Notes under the pieces: model-generated
The model's input: the letters and a program-made list of their open reading frames with translations, nothing else
The model's database searches: none
Told to the model about the DNA's origin: nothing
Program-made: the position numbers and the translations under genes
Shown: piece after piece, positions 48,161 through 59,715 of the stretch
Position numbering within the stretch: position 1 is the first letter of the stretch
How the letters are laid out: each line of letters opens with the position of its first letter
Assembly: GCA_013398175.1 (NCBI GenBank)
Contig: VZRZ01002012.1
Location: 1,018,382-1,082,381 of the forward strand
Length of the DNA stretch: 64,000 nt
Origin: Climacteris rufus
Taxonomy: Eukaryota > Chordata > Aves > Passeriformes > Climacteridae
Reading direction: 5' to 3'

Positions 48161-51100
48161 CTGCAAGGGATAAAGCTCTGAGGATGAGGAATACAAACAA
48201 ATAATCCCAAACGAGGAGGAGGAGGAGAAGCAAGGCAGATGCTTGGCTAGGAAGAATGACAGTGATAGGAAGAATGGACAGTGCCAGAGGCTCCTGTTCA
48301 GCAGAGATTCCACCAAGGAGCCCAAAGGAAGTGGCATGCAGCCAGTGATGGCAGCCAGGTAAAGGAGTCATGTAGTGGGAGCGACAGGCAAGAGCCTGAT
48401 TGGAGCAGCAGGACACAACTGAAGAGCAAAACAAAGCCACAGGCGTAAGTGTGCAGCTTTGCCTGGTCTGACACAGGCCAGGGACAGATGTTTTCCCTGC
48501 CTCTCTCCCATGAACACCCATCGTTCATCAACAGGGCTCCAACCAACACCTCACCAGGGTCAGCTGTTGCCACCTTGTTACCTGCAGCCCACTTGGGAAC
48601 AAAATCCAACCCGTTTTATGAAAAAAGCTGCAGTAAAAGCCCGGTGATGGACACATGCTACACCTTGGTAGTCCCAATTTTAACACAGCCTAAAACCAGA
48701 AGCATCAACCATTCTCTATTCCACACAGCAGCTTTCTTCTCCCAACTCTCACCTAATAGAGCAATGCTGTGACTACTTCCTCCTGTCCTGTTTGCCAATA
48801 AACATCTGTTTCATACAAATACATGCACATGAGCAAGCATCCAAAATTGTATCCTGCTTTTTACTCCTCACATTCCCATCCTGAAAATATCTTTTTATAT
48901 TCACATATGCTTTCCATTTATTCTAGCTCTTTATCCCTGACACATGCTCTGAGCCCCCAGACTCCACATTCTTCTTTAACCCTCTAAACTGAAAGACTTT
49001 TCACAGTGGGATCTAACATCTGGTGGGTGATCCTCATGCAGATTTCAGTGCTTCTTTTGTTTCTCAGCTTGCCAACAGATCAGTTTTGACAGGCAGTGAA
49101 GCCACTGAACAGGATTCTCTGTGACACACAAAATATTGACAAGATCAATACACGAAAGAGTAAAAATTGAAGAGATCTGTGTAAAAAGGTTTCCCTCCCC
49201 ACCATTTTTTTTTGCTTCCCTATAGTTTTTAAACTTTCATTAATGCAATACCTTCTCATGTACTGCATCCCATAGGATGCAAATAGATTCATGATTTAAT
49301 AGATTATAATTTCATTTTTGCTTTTATCCACTTTATTCAAGAACAGCCAGCTCTGCTGATACAAAGACCAAGTACAAAGTAAAGATTTCATTTTCCTCCA
49401 GAGACAAAAAGCTGACAATTACTCAAATCGCATTATATAAATTAGTCACGAAGGGTGCAGGAGATTCTGATTTTGCCATCTGTATGGCACATTGTCTCAG
49501 ATTAACTTAGTCGTCACAAATATTGACCCATTTATTTTCCACAGGTACTTAGTCCTCAGCAATCCTGCTGAGCTTCCTCTGCACCGATGGTTATGGTGAT
49601 GGCAATTGATTATGGCAGGGACAGGAGCAAAGAGCCTGTAGGTTTTTTCTTACCAAAGCCAAGAAAAGTGCTTATGCTCCTCTTCTTCACTGCCCTGGGC
49701 ATTTATTTTAAGAAATGGGGATATTCCCAAAAAAACCAAGCCTTTCTCTTTGGGTGTTTCTAGTGAGCTCTTGAGAGATGAAGTGCTATGTGTCTACATA
49801 TACATTTAGACTCCGACAATTCCCCTGTCATGATAAGTGGCTAACACTGGAGATTGAAAATTTAGAGAAACATGCTATGAAAGATAGCTAATCTATCATT
49901 CTTTCAGTGGCTTATCTCTTTAAAAGACTTCCTTTGTGGTAACGACTCAAACTGCTTAGTGATGCTTATTTAAGTCTACTTCGGGGTAACACTCATATAC
50001 TTGACAACTTTTGTACCAAATAAAAACAATCCATCATGATTCTCCAGAATACACACTTTTTCAGACTAATTTTCAGCTTAGTTGACAGCAATCATATTTT
50101 TCAGTTATACACATGCATTTATACTCACTCGATTAGAGAAAAACTTTGTTTGAACAAAACACTTCAAACATTTGAACACTGCAGTCATATTTGCTGTAAA
50201 AATGTGATAAATGAGATTCTAAACCCCGAAATCCCAGCGCCATGCTATTGAAAAAACACAATCCTGTAGACTCACAAGAGCCCTCCCTGCATGGACCAAC
50301 CCTTCATTTTCAAAGCCCAATATATACTGAACACACGCTGAACATACACGGATTCCCACCCAAGGATGTACTTTGATATGACAAAGTCACATAGTTTCAC
50401 ACTTTTGGGTTGAAAATGCTGTAGCTCAAGAAATCACGCTGATGCTCCATCTCATGAGAGACAAGTAGTCTTTTATAACCGCTTATAAATGGTTTGACGT
50501 TTTCCCTCAGACAACAAGCAGTCATTTACTGGTACATGAGATTTCCATGAAGCAAGTCTGAATGTCACCCACTGTGAATAACATATTTAGCACATTTCAA
50601 GAACTTTCTGTTAACTCAAGATCATGCCCGAAATACAAGGAAGTGACATTTTACACATTTTAAGAAAAGAACCATGCATAACCCCCATGGAACTCACAAC
50701 CATGCATCAAACAACAAATCTAACAAACACAGGAGCGACCACGTTGCTGTGGGACAAACCTACTATCAGTACCCATATCAGCCCTCCCCAGACTTCAAAG
50801 AAAAATCTGTGAATAGCAATTCTTTCTCATCAAAAACGAAATATTCAGCAGGCTTCCATTACAGACAAGAAAAGATTCCACCCTGATTAAATGAAACATT
50901 ACGTAAGTTGCAGCTTCACCTTCACTTGCTCCTTTCTCGGAAGAGAGAACAAAACCCCGACCCAAAGCAGTTTGGTGCAGCTCTCCAGCAGTCAGACACA
51001 GCCCTATCCAGTGAGGAGCCGCCAAGGCAGAGGCGCAGGGGGAGGCTGGGGATGGGTGCCACACCCTGCATCCCCCATCCCCCGCTGAACCTGCCCACCG

Positions 51101-51960
51101 CAGCAGCGGGCTCCCTTGGGATCAGCTCCTGATGCGCATCCCACCAGCTCTGTCATACGGGGCGGCCTTTGGGGAGAAAAGCCCGTCAGCTGCACCACTA
51201 CCGGAGGGATGCGACTGTAGGCAATTCATCTGGGGAGAGGCTGGGGCTGTACTGGTCTGATTAAATAAAGCCAGTGTGTTTTTACTGTTTCCCGATGTGT
51301 TTCATGTTCTCTGCTGCAGCAAGCAGGTCTGCAGCATGCCAGCAGCTCAAGGAGCCTTCCTGTTCATGCGGTGCCGTAAGGAACAAACTTCCAGCGGCTC
51401 TTACTCTAATGCGGTGTTCTCAGGCTCTCTTCTCCTCCCCTGATTGCCATGCCGGTCTCATCCTCACGTTAGAGCTGAAACTTTCTAACCCAAGGAGACC
51501 AGCATAGCAGTGTTTGCCTATACTCTATTATGCATGTACACACACAGAGGTGCAGCAAGACCAGTGAATTTAACAACATCAGTGATGCAGCACGATGATC
51601 TTGACCTTTTAATACTCTATGAAAGGACTCTTCTCCATAGAGAAAAAGCATACATTCAATCCCATCTGACCTTCACTGGTCAAAGCCTTATGTAGTTTGC
51701 TTATATCCTTATTTTTGATGGGATTTAGTTATACTTTCTTTATACAAATCTTTCAGCTTTTTATGACAGAGACAATTGCTGACAACACTAAAAGTAAAAT
51801 AAAAAGGCATCACTCAGCTTTTTCACCAGGCTGCAAAAGGACAGATGCACATGAAACACACTTAACCCAGAGCTTTTTTTCTTGGTAAGCAGACCTCTGA
51901 CTTGTAATCATTTTGTCACAAAAGACCTCAGACGCTGTCGTTTCCCTTCAACTTACAAGT
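48161..51960. other. Presumed 5' intron, no gene seen
   Basis: The 48120-48610 open frames on the minus strand (73-133 codons) and those at 50624-51130 show no recognised domain. From about 50950 the GC content rises toward the island to the right. No exon is supported. Confidence 0.5.
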
Positions 51961-52219
51961 AACGTGCATGTTCAGTGGAGGAAATACTTTCCATCTCTGC
52001 CTCAAACACGGGCACACGCTGGAGAACAGCAGGGAGAGGAATCACCGCTTTGACCCAGCGCCTTCCTCCTCCAGCACAGCCCCAAGTGAAATTAAATCAA
52101 GACAGCGCAAGGCCAGACGGGGATGCTTTGCTATTGTGATCACCATAGGTGTGCGAATTTGTAAGCTTCTCGGAGTATGTGATAAACTTTCTCCTTTGCA
52201 TGAAAAAGAGGACAACCGA

Positions 52220-53620
52220 AAGAGACAAAACGCTCTTCCACCCACCCGCCCCGGCCCCTCTCTGGCCGCCCAAGGGCGAGGGGCCGCACCCAGGATGCGG
52301 GAGCACCCATGGACCCGCACCCACGGTCGCACCGGAGGTTCTCTATTCCCCTTTCCCCACAGACCTGGCCGAACACCGACACTTCCACACCACGCTCCGC
52401 GGGGCCAGGCGCGGGGATAGGGCACAGCGTGGGCTCCCAGCGCCCGGGCCGCGCTCCTGAGCACCTGGAACCCGCGCCGGGTCAGCGGGCAGGGACGCGC
52501 GGTCCCTCCAGCGCGGGGCGGAGCGGGGCAGCCCCGGCCCGGCGGGGCCCCTCTCTGCCGGCNNNNNNNNNNNNNNNNNNNNNNNNNNNNNNNNNNNNNN
52601 NNNNNNNNNNNNNNNNNNNNNNNNNNNNNNNNNNNNNNNNNNNNNNNNNNNNNNNNNNNNNNNNNNNNNNNNNNNNNNNNNNNNNNNNNNNNNNNNNNNN
52701 NNNNNNNNNNNNNNNNNNNNNNNNNNNNNNNNNNNNNNNNNNNNNNNNNNNNNNNNNNNNNNNNNNNNNNNNNNNNNNNNNNNNNNNNNNNNNNNNNNNN
52801 NNNNNNNNNNNNNNNNNNNNNNNNNNNNNNNNNNNNNNNNNNNNNNNNNNNNNNNNNNNNNNNNNNNNNNNNNNNNNNNNNNNNNNNNNNNNNNNNNNNN
52901 NNNNNNNNNNNNNNNNNNNNNNNNNNNNNNNNNNNNNNNNNNNNNNNNNNNNNNNNNNNNNNNNNNNNNNNNNNNNNNNNNNNNNNNNNNNNNNNNNNNN
53001 NNNNNNNNNNNNNNNNNNNNNNNNNNNNNNNNNNNNNNNNNNNNNNNNNNNNNNNNNNNNNNNNNNNNNNNNNNNNNNNNNNNNNNNNNNNNNNNNNNNN
53101 NNNNNNNNNNNNNNNNNNNNNNNNNNNNNNNNNNNNNNNNNNNNNNNNNNNNNNNNNNNNNNNNNNNNNNNNNNNNNNNNNNNNNNNNNNNNNNNNNNNN
53201 NNNNNNNNNNNNNNNNNNNNNNNNNNNNNNNNNNNNNNNNNNNNNNNNNNNNNNNNNNNNNNNNNNNNNNNNNNNNNNNNNNNNNNNNNNNNNNNNNNNN
53301 NNNNNNNNNNNNNNNNNNNNNNNNNNNNNNNNNNNAAAAAAAGGGGGGGGTGTGGATAAAAAAGCGCACGTCGCGGAGAACGGCAAAAGCTGGATGCCCG
53401 CAGGTTGGTGGACGCAGCCCTCCCGCCTGCCCTCCTCCCCGGGCATTGCAGGGAGCCCCCCGCCACCTCCGCTCAGCACAGGGATCCCCACCTGCGGCCG
53501 GAGGGATCCGGCCCTTTTTTGGCTCAGCTAAACGAATCCATTTATTTAGAGAGATGAGTTTAGCTGCTGCAGTTGCAGCCCAACCCTCGCGATGGAGAAA
53601 CTCCCCATCAACTTAAAAGC
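52220..53620 (-). promoter_or_regulatory. CpG island, candidate EPB41L3 promoter and non-coding first exon
   Basis: Both sides of the assembly gap are strongly GC- and CpG-rich (52230-52562 and about 53355-53600), with a GC box GGGGCGG at 52515-52521 and several GCGGGGC-type words. Open frames crossing here contain undetermined sequence and are not real. The first coding exon of EPB41L3 has a splice acceptor 11 bases before its ATG, so an upstream non-coding exon must exist. This is the only CpG island to its right on the window, about 30 kb upstream. Mammalian EPB41L3 also has a far-upstream non-coding first exon. The assignment is inference; the exon itself may lie in the gap. Confidence 0.6.
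52563..53335. other. Assembly gap (773 undetermined bases)
   Basis: A run of N in the core of the CpG island. The right edge resumes with A7 followed by G8, a homopolymer pair typical of sequence that breaks assemblies. Any transcription start or first exon in this interval is invisible. The true gap length may differ from the number of N. Confidence 1.
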
Positions 53621-56503
53621 AGTAAACTGTGTGCTGCAAGGTCTGGCTTTGAATTACACGTGGGGGGTTTGATGGCGAGGAGGGGTACCAATATTTTCAA
53701 TTTTAATTTCCAGTGACAAACCACATGTTCTTAAAATGTGAACCATATTTCCCTCTATCTCCAAAACAGAATAAAATTTAAAAAAAAAAATATATAGGTC
53801 CTGTCACACATCAGCTGCTGGTCCAAAACCGATAATGTAAAACTGAAGATGACTTTTGAGTTTTCACTCCAGTACAGACCACAACGTGCCACATGTCAGA
53901 AAGCATCAAAAATTTGTAGTGCATACAAAACCCGTTCGAGAGGGGAGCAATCCTACTTGCACCATTCCATTTTGGTAAATACGTAGCTCCTATTAAAGCA
54001 CAAAACCGAGTTCTCCACCTACTGCACACATAGGAGTGGTTGTTGGGTTGGAGACTCTGCTGCATCACCATGCTCAGAGGCACTGCTCATTTGCTTCTCT
54101 GGGGGACCAGAAGTAGCTGAACTTGCTTTTTCCAAAGGAGGAACTGACCACAGGAAAGGCAGTGATGTCTTGGCTACAGAAGAGCGGCAGATCAACCTGC
54201 TCTCATGCTGCACCTTCAATCCTGGTACAGCACAGTCGATAAATCAGGCTTATTCTCTCTGCAGATAGGGCATTTTGAGAGCTTCCAAAACTTAGGAGAT
54301 CCAAATTATACTCAGGGCTCAGATATGAATCAAAGGGGGAGGAAGGGGCAGGGAATATCTCCTTTAATTAGCAGCATGTCTGGGGGATTTTTAAGAAGAG
54401 AAAGAGGTTTTGACAGTAGGCAGCAGCATACTATTTCTCAGATCTGCAAAACTATGCTGTTCTGTATTTCATGTGGAATAGCAGCCAGACACACACCGCC
54501 CTCTTCACCTGCTATGCAAGAGTGCCGTTTAGCAGATCCGGCACAGTGTGATGTGCCTGAGCAGGAAAGAGAGTTCAGAAGAAAAATGCGTGCCATCAGC
54601 TAGGAGAGGGCATACCTCTGGTCATGCAGTTGAAATAACAAGACTTGTATACTCTTTTCCACCAGGAGCTCTGGAAGCCATCACAAATCACAAGAAAATG
54701 GACTTGACAGCTAAGACACACATTAGAGTTAACAAGGTTTGATTTGAAAAAAAAAAAACAAACCAAGAGAAAGTAAGAAAAGGACTGAATTTTCCTCTGA
54801 ATCAAATTGAGTCTCAAAAGCAAGCTAGGAGATTTAAGAAATAGTTGTGAAAAAACCAGCAAGAATTTACCAGCTGGACCTTTAGCAGCTCTTGCATTGC
54901 TCATTACAGAGAAAGGTGTTGACATCCATTTTTAAGCAGAGTTACATCATGGGAGTATTAGTGCTTCCCAGACACACATTGTCCTTGAGCAGTACTGCAG
55001 GCAGATCTGCCCCACAGTTACACTCTTCTCTGTGATCCCTTTTGTGGATATTCTGCATATATAATGGCATCTTTCATCTGAGCATCTAGAAGGCTTCCAG
55101 CACATTGATTTAACCTCAAAACATCAAGTGGTATTAACCAGCTGTTCCTACAAGCAGGAAATCTTTGCAACAGATTCAAGGTAGCTGGTACCTCTGGGCT
55201 ACCAATATAGGCCTAAGTTTCAGAGCTCTCAACACTCACAGTATTTTTTTTTTTTCAAAAATTTCAAATGCTATTTTCTAATTCCAGAGTGGGTTAGTTG
55301 CCCAACTTGTCATGACTTCTGTCTGAGGGAAGTTCCATGGAAGTTTAGGTTTCCATGAATCATCAGTTTTTAATACTGTTTCTTTCTTGGAAAAAAAAAA
55401 AAAAAGTTTTTCAGTAATTTATAGCAAGTCTGAAACCATACTCTTCCTACCCAGGTGGGAAATAATCCCCCTGCACTTCACTGCAAATATCTCAGTGTCC
55501 ATTTATGCAAAAGGAAGACTGGCTGACAAGTCCAGGCAGCACTAGGAGAGACTGATCTCCTGCCTTACTGTGGGACAATGATTTTAGTTTTGCTATTTTC
55601 TTTTCTTTCTGGAGGCAGTGCTTCAGACCTGGATATAAGGAGCAAACGGTTTCATCTGAGTTCCCGTTCATCTCACCTCCCAACACATCAGACTCGGTGC
55701 AGTCCAAGGCACTTCTTTCTCACCTTCACAAAAGGTGCTGCTGGCAACAAGTCACTCAGCCCCTGCTGCCTGCCATGGTGGTGTTTTTAACTCTGACATT
55801 CTGCTTATTTCAAAACAGCACCAGCTTCAGCGGGATGCCACACACTTGCAGTTGCTCTGAACGCACAGCCTTTGAATGCACCGCACCCTGCAGCTCTAGA
55901 CACGAGCTCCCTGAGTGCCACTACCCACACACAATCTCCTCTCCATTTCAGTGACTGCAGAACACCTCTCCCAGCCTGCTCCTGCTAGAGCATCCCTTTT
56001 CCTCTTCTCCTATCCAGTTTGCTCCATTCTCCTCCTCCCTCCATTAGTACCATACCTCTTGGTCAGGGACCTCTCAACCATCTATTCCTCCTCAGCGCTT
56101 ACAAGAGGTATCTCCATCTTCCCTTCAAAGCAGTTTCCTTCCTCTTGTACCATACACCTTCCCTGTATTTTCTCTGGGGAAAATTCCTCCGTTTCTGACC
56201 CATGCAAGGTGCTAGATGCATGGTCAAATTGCTTCTGTGCTGTTCTGGAAATCAGGCTGCCCCCAGCATCCTGTCCTTCGAGGAAGAAGGCATACAGCTT
56301 TTGAGATGCCAGGACCCAGCTGTACAGGCAAGAGTCAGCGTCACTCAGGAGATGGACAAATAGCTGGGAAAGGGGGTAAAAGAGGTGGCAAGCACTGCTT
56401 TCCATTCCCTTCTTTGTCCATCCACAACTTTTGCTGTTACAGTTTGTCCCAGTTCTCCAATTTCTCTTTCTTGCAACTTACTTGGGAAAGCCCTTCCAAA
56501 GGA
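53621..56503. other. Presumed upstream intergenic DNA, no gene seen
   Basis: Falls on the far side of the candidate promoter. A10 and T13-type homopolymers occur near 53780, 55240 and 55390. Open frames at 54205-54603 and 55915-56304 (129-132 codons) have no recognised motif. The minus-strand frame at 54019-54219 is Ser/Pro-rich and unrecognised. Confidence 0.5.
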
Positions 56504-56572
56504 GGAAGGGAGAAAGGAAGGGAGAAAGGAAGGGAGAAAGGAAGGGAGAAAGGAAGGGAGAAAGGAAGGGAG
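56504..56572. repeat. 12-bp minisatellite, about 5.75 units
   Basis: The purine-only unit GGAAGGGAGAAA is repeated almost perfectly five times plus nine bases. Twelve is divisible by three, so the repeat keeps frames open on both strands and creates spurious repeated-peptide open frames (KGRE and similar). Confidence 0.98.
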
Positions 56573-56670
56573 TTGTTCCTAGCACAAAAAGCCAGGGAAG
56601 AATAAGGGCAAAGACAGCCTCTGACATAAAGCAGGTAAATTAGAGGTGGGGAAGGAAAAGGTGCCAACAT

Positions 56671-56696
56671 ACACACACACACACACACACACACAC
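56671..56696. repeat. Microsatellite (AC)13
   Basis: Thirteen uninterrupted AC units, about 100 bases from the purine minisatellite at 56504-56572. Confidence 0.97.
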
Positions 56697-59650
56697 CCCT
56701 TCCCCATGGGGTTTCAGTCAGAGGAGAACAGTAGTAAAAAAAACAGGCCTCTGCAAAGCATTTGGCCACTGCAAGGACTTTTTTTTATAGGAGAGGGGAA
56801 TGGGGAGACACATGGTCTCTGCCAGGAAAAGATGAATAGGCAACCCTGGAAGAGCAGGGACAAGGATTATTGCCCAGCTCTGGGAACTGATGCCTAAAAC
56901 ATTCTTGTGATTCCCTAATTGATTGGACATGGCATTCAAAATAGCACATAACAGAAAAGCAAGACACAAAAATGCTATCAAACTCAGCAAAAAGCCGTCT
57001 CAAGTCCAGCCAACAATGAATTAGCTGGGTGCAGCACTTTGAAAAATGGCAAGTACTTTAAAAGTACTAGCATTAGTACAACATTATTAAGAAGATACTT
57101 CTTAGCAGACAGGAGCTTGGCACTATCTGTCTAGACGGGCAGATGGGTTTGGAGTCTAACTGATTTTTTTTTTAGTTTTTTTTATTATTACCGTATCCAT
57201 TTCCATTTATTAAAAGCAAACCGTTCTGCCCATGACTCATGCAGCTTAACTTTCTACATGGCAATGAAACAAAATTCTCATAATTAAGAGTGATCACTGT
57301 GAGCAGATGAAGGTAAGACTTCGAAATCAGACCAAATCTTCTATTTCTGTCTTCACTCACTACAAACATAATGCTCACTAATTGGCCAATATTACCATTG
57401 CCTTCAAATATGCATGTAGTGAACCTTTAGATGAGATACCTTTTAGCAGAACTCAGTGACACCATAGGTCAGATTAATTCTTGACACTGGTTTATTGACC
57501 TCAGTGAGAGATTTATTTGGTCTGTTGTCTGAAGTAAGTCTCACTCTGCCAGTCAGTGCCAAATCCCCCCCATTTTAAGACTACTGAAGGAACAGTCAGT
57601 AAATTTGGCTCCAGTGCTTCTGCAACTGAAATCCTGCCTATAGGAGATTTACTGCAATTAAGTCAGCACTGCTCTTTGCCACTTTCATATGTGTGGCTAC
57701 TTTCTGACTAAGAGTATTAACCGGATTATCAAGCAATTACCTCCTGATGCAGTTCTCCAGCCCCATTATGAATCAAAGGTAGCCACATTTTATGGATACA
57801 TGATGCTTTGGGATGTACCTGGGGTTGTGTCCAAAACATAGAAGAGTTGGTTTTCAGACAGACTAGTAAACTGAAGCTTTTAATCTCAGTTAAGGTTTTA
57901 ATTATTGATTTATTTTCTTTATTTATAGTCATTAGTATGGTTTAACTGTACTCTGATTTAATATACACTGACTACAGGAAGCCGACAGTGCAGAAGATAT
58001 ACTATATGCAGTCAGCACAAATTTATTTTAATTTCAACTGGGTTCCTGAACAGCCTAACAATAAGAGAGGCAAGGACAACTCTCATTTTCTATTTGCAAC
58101 TCTAGGACCACAGGCTTCCCAGATGGCAGTCATCTCTACAGAGGTCAACACAGACTATTCTCCTTTACTGGGTTGATTTCTCTTGAGACTATCGATTTCA
58201 GTCCACAAAATTTTGGCTTTTTGTCTTCATGCCCAAAGTGCATGCTGTTTTGCTCTATCTGGAGGTCTTAAATGAAAAGGCTGATACCTTCCTTCACCCT
58301 TTTCCATACCATTAAACTCAGTCTTGCATTTTAGTCACAAAACTACTTTTAGCTCTTCTATGTCTTTTCATCTAACTCAGAGAAGGATTTAAGCATAAAC
58401 TAGAGTCTTACTGAGTCAAAGGAGAATCAATGCTCATATTTATGATGTACTATCAGAAATAAAAATGCCATCCTGAAGCATAACTGTCTTCTACAAACCC
58501 TGTTTTAGAGATTACTCTTCCTCACGACACCTACAATGAAACAACACTTGGTGGTCAGGTTAATAGGCATAGCCCCCAACTGCTTTTATATCATTTGTCT
58601 TCGTTAGCCACAAGATTTACCAGGGAGGGAAAGCACTTTAATGAGTGTTTGCATAGCACCCAACACAGTTCAACTCTCATCTTAATGAAGGTTAATAACA
58701 ATTAAGGGAAGCAGTAGTAGATTCTTGTTTAAAGTGCAATGACTGTTTATGCTTATCAGCATACTAAAATGTTATTGAGAATAGGTAAGAAGTCCCGCTC
58801 AAAAATGAACACATTTATCCTTTACCTGTATTGTCTTATATACTAAGATGTCACAGGTTGCTTTCTTTAATGGTTGAGGGATACTTTAGGTTCAAGGTTT
58901 CCTTACAATAAAAACATTTCTGACCTGGCATGCCTAAACAAGAACTTTAGATTCTTTGACTATCTTTCCTGTCAAACCATCCCTCTCCATTTTTATTCTC
59001 TCAGAGTGACAGAAGAGTAGAAAAATCCAGATCTGATGTTTGACAATAAGTAAACTTACAGAAAGGGAAAGGGCTGGTGTTTTTAATCTATCAGATATAC
59101 TACTTGAAGAAAACAACAAGAAAGCAAAACCCCATTTTATGCACTGCAATTTCTCTGTCTCTAGTTAGAAAAGTGCACAGTTGTTTCCAGTATGCCGCCT
59201 CATCTTGCTCTTACATCTTTCCTTGCACAAAACTTTACAGCAGAAGTGGCTGCTCTTCACAAAACAAGGACCTGGGGCTGTGCCTGGTGGCTCCAAGCCC
59301 ACCCAGCCAGATGTTGTCTGTCCTTGCTCCTCACAGCCTGTCCCTGGCCCAGTCTGCCACATTCTCCCAGTCAGTGAGACATCTGCAGTACCAAAAGGAG
59401 AAAATTCTTCATCATTCCCACAATTTCCCAGCTGCTCCTTCCCACCTCTGTCCTGCCCCTTTCTCTAAGCCAATACAAGTATTTATTAAGGCCATGGGAA
59501 GAAGTAGGCAAACCCTTTCAAGTTAAAGCTAAAAAGGGAGGAGAGACAACAAATCTGATCACTTCCTCACTGTGATTCCCTGAGAGTTCTCATCAATACA
59601 AGACTGAGGAGTGGGTGGTGTGATGTGACATGAGCAGAGAGGATGATAGC
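56697..59650. other. Presumed intergenic DNA, no gene seen
   Basis: AT-rich sequence. The 59077-59526 plus-strand open frame (149 codons) is in a cytosine- and thymine-rich patch and shows no recognised domain. No exon, RNA gene or retroposon is recognised. Confidence 0.5.
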
Positions 59651-59715
59651 AACATCACACTGCTGCCTCTTTTGGGGGCTATGCCAGCTTGTGCTGGCAT
59701 CAGATGGTGATGTTG
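59651..59715. repeat. Two-tier inverted repeat
   Basis: An inner pair ATGCCAGC / GCTGGCAT (59681-59688 and 59693-59700) encloses a TTGT loop. An outer pair AACATCAC / GTGATGTT (59651-59658 and 59708-59715) encloses it. The arms between are not complementary. It could fold as a small two-helix stem, but I have no family match. Confidence 0.7.

Noticed and set aside
52042..53616. Very long open frames (295-474 codons) on both strands
   Set aside because: They run through the 773-base N gap, which translates as X. Only short real flanks remain, in a CpG island where stop codons are rare.
54019..54219. Ser/Pro-rich minus-strand frame that looks somewhat protein-like
   Set aside because: No recognised family and no convincing splice acceptor and donor pair. 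It lies upstream of the presumed promoter, so it is not part of EPB41L3.
56385..56643. Open frames with repeated KGRE-like peptides
   Set aside because: Translation of the 12-bp purine minisatellite, open in several frames because the unit length is divisible by three.
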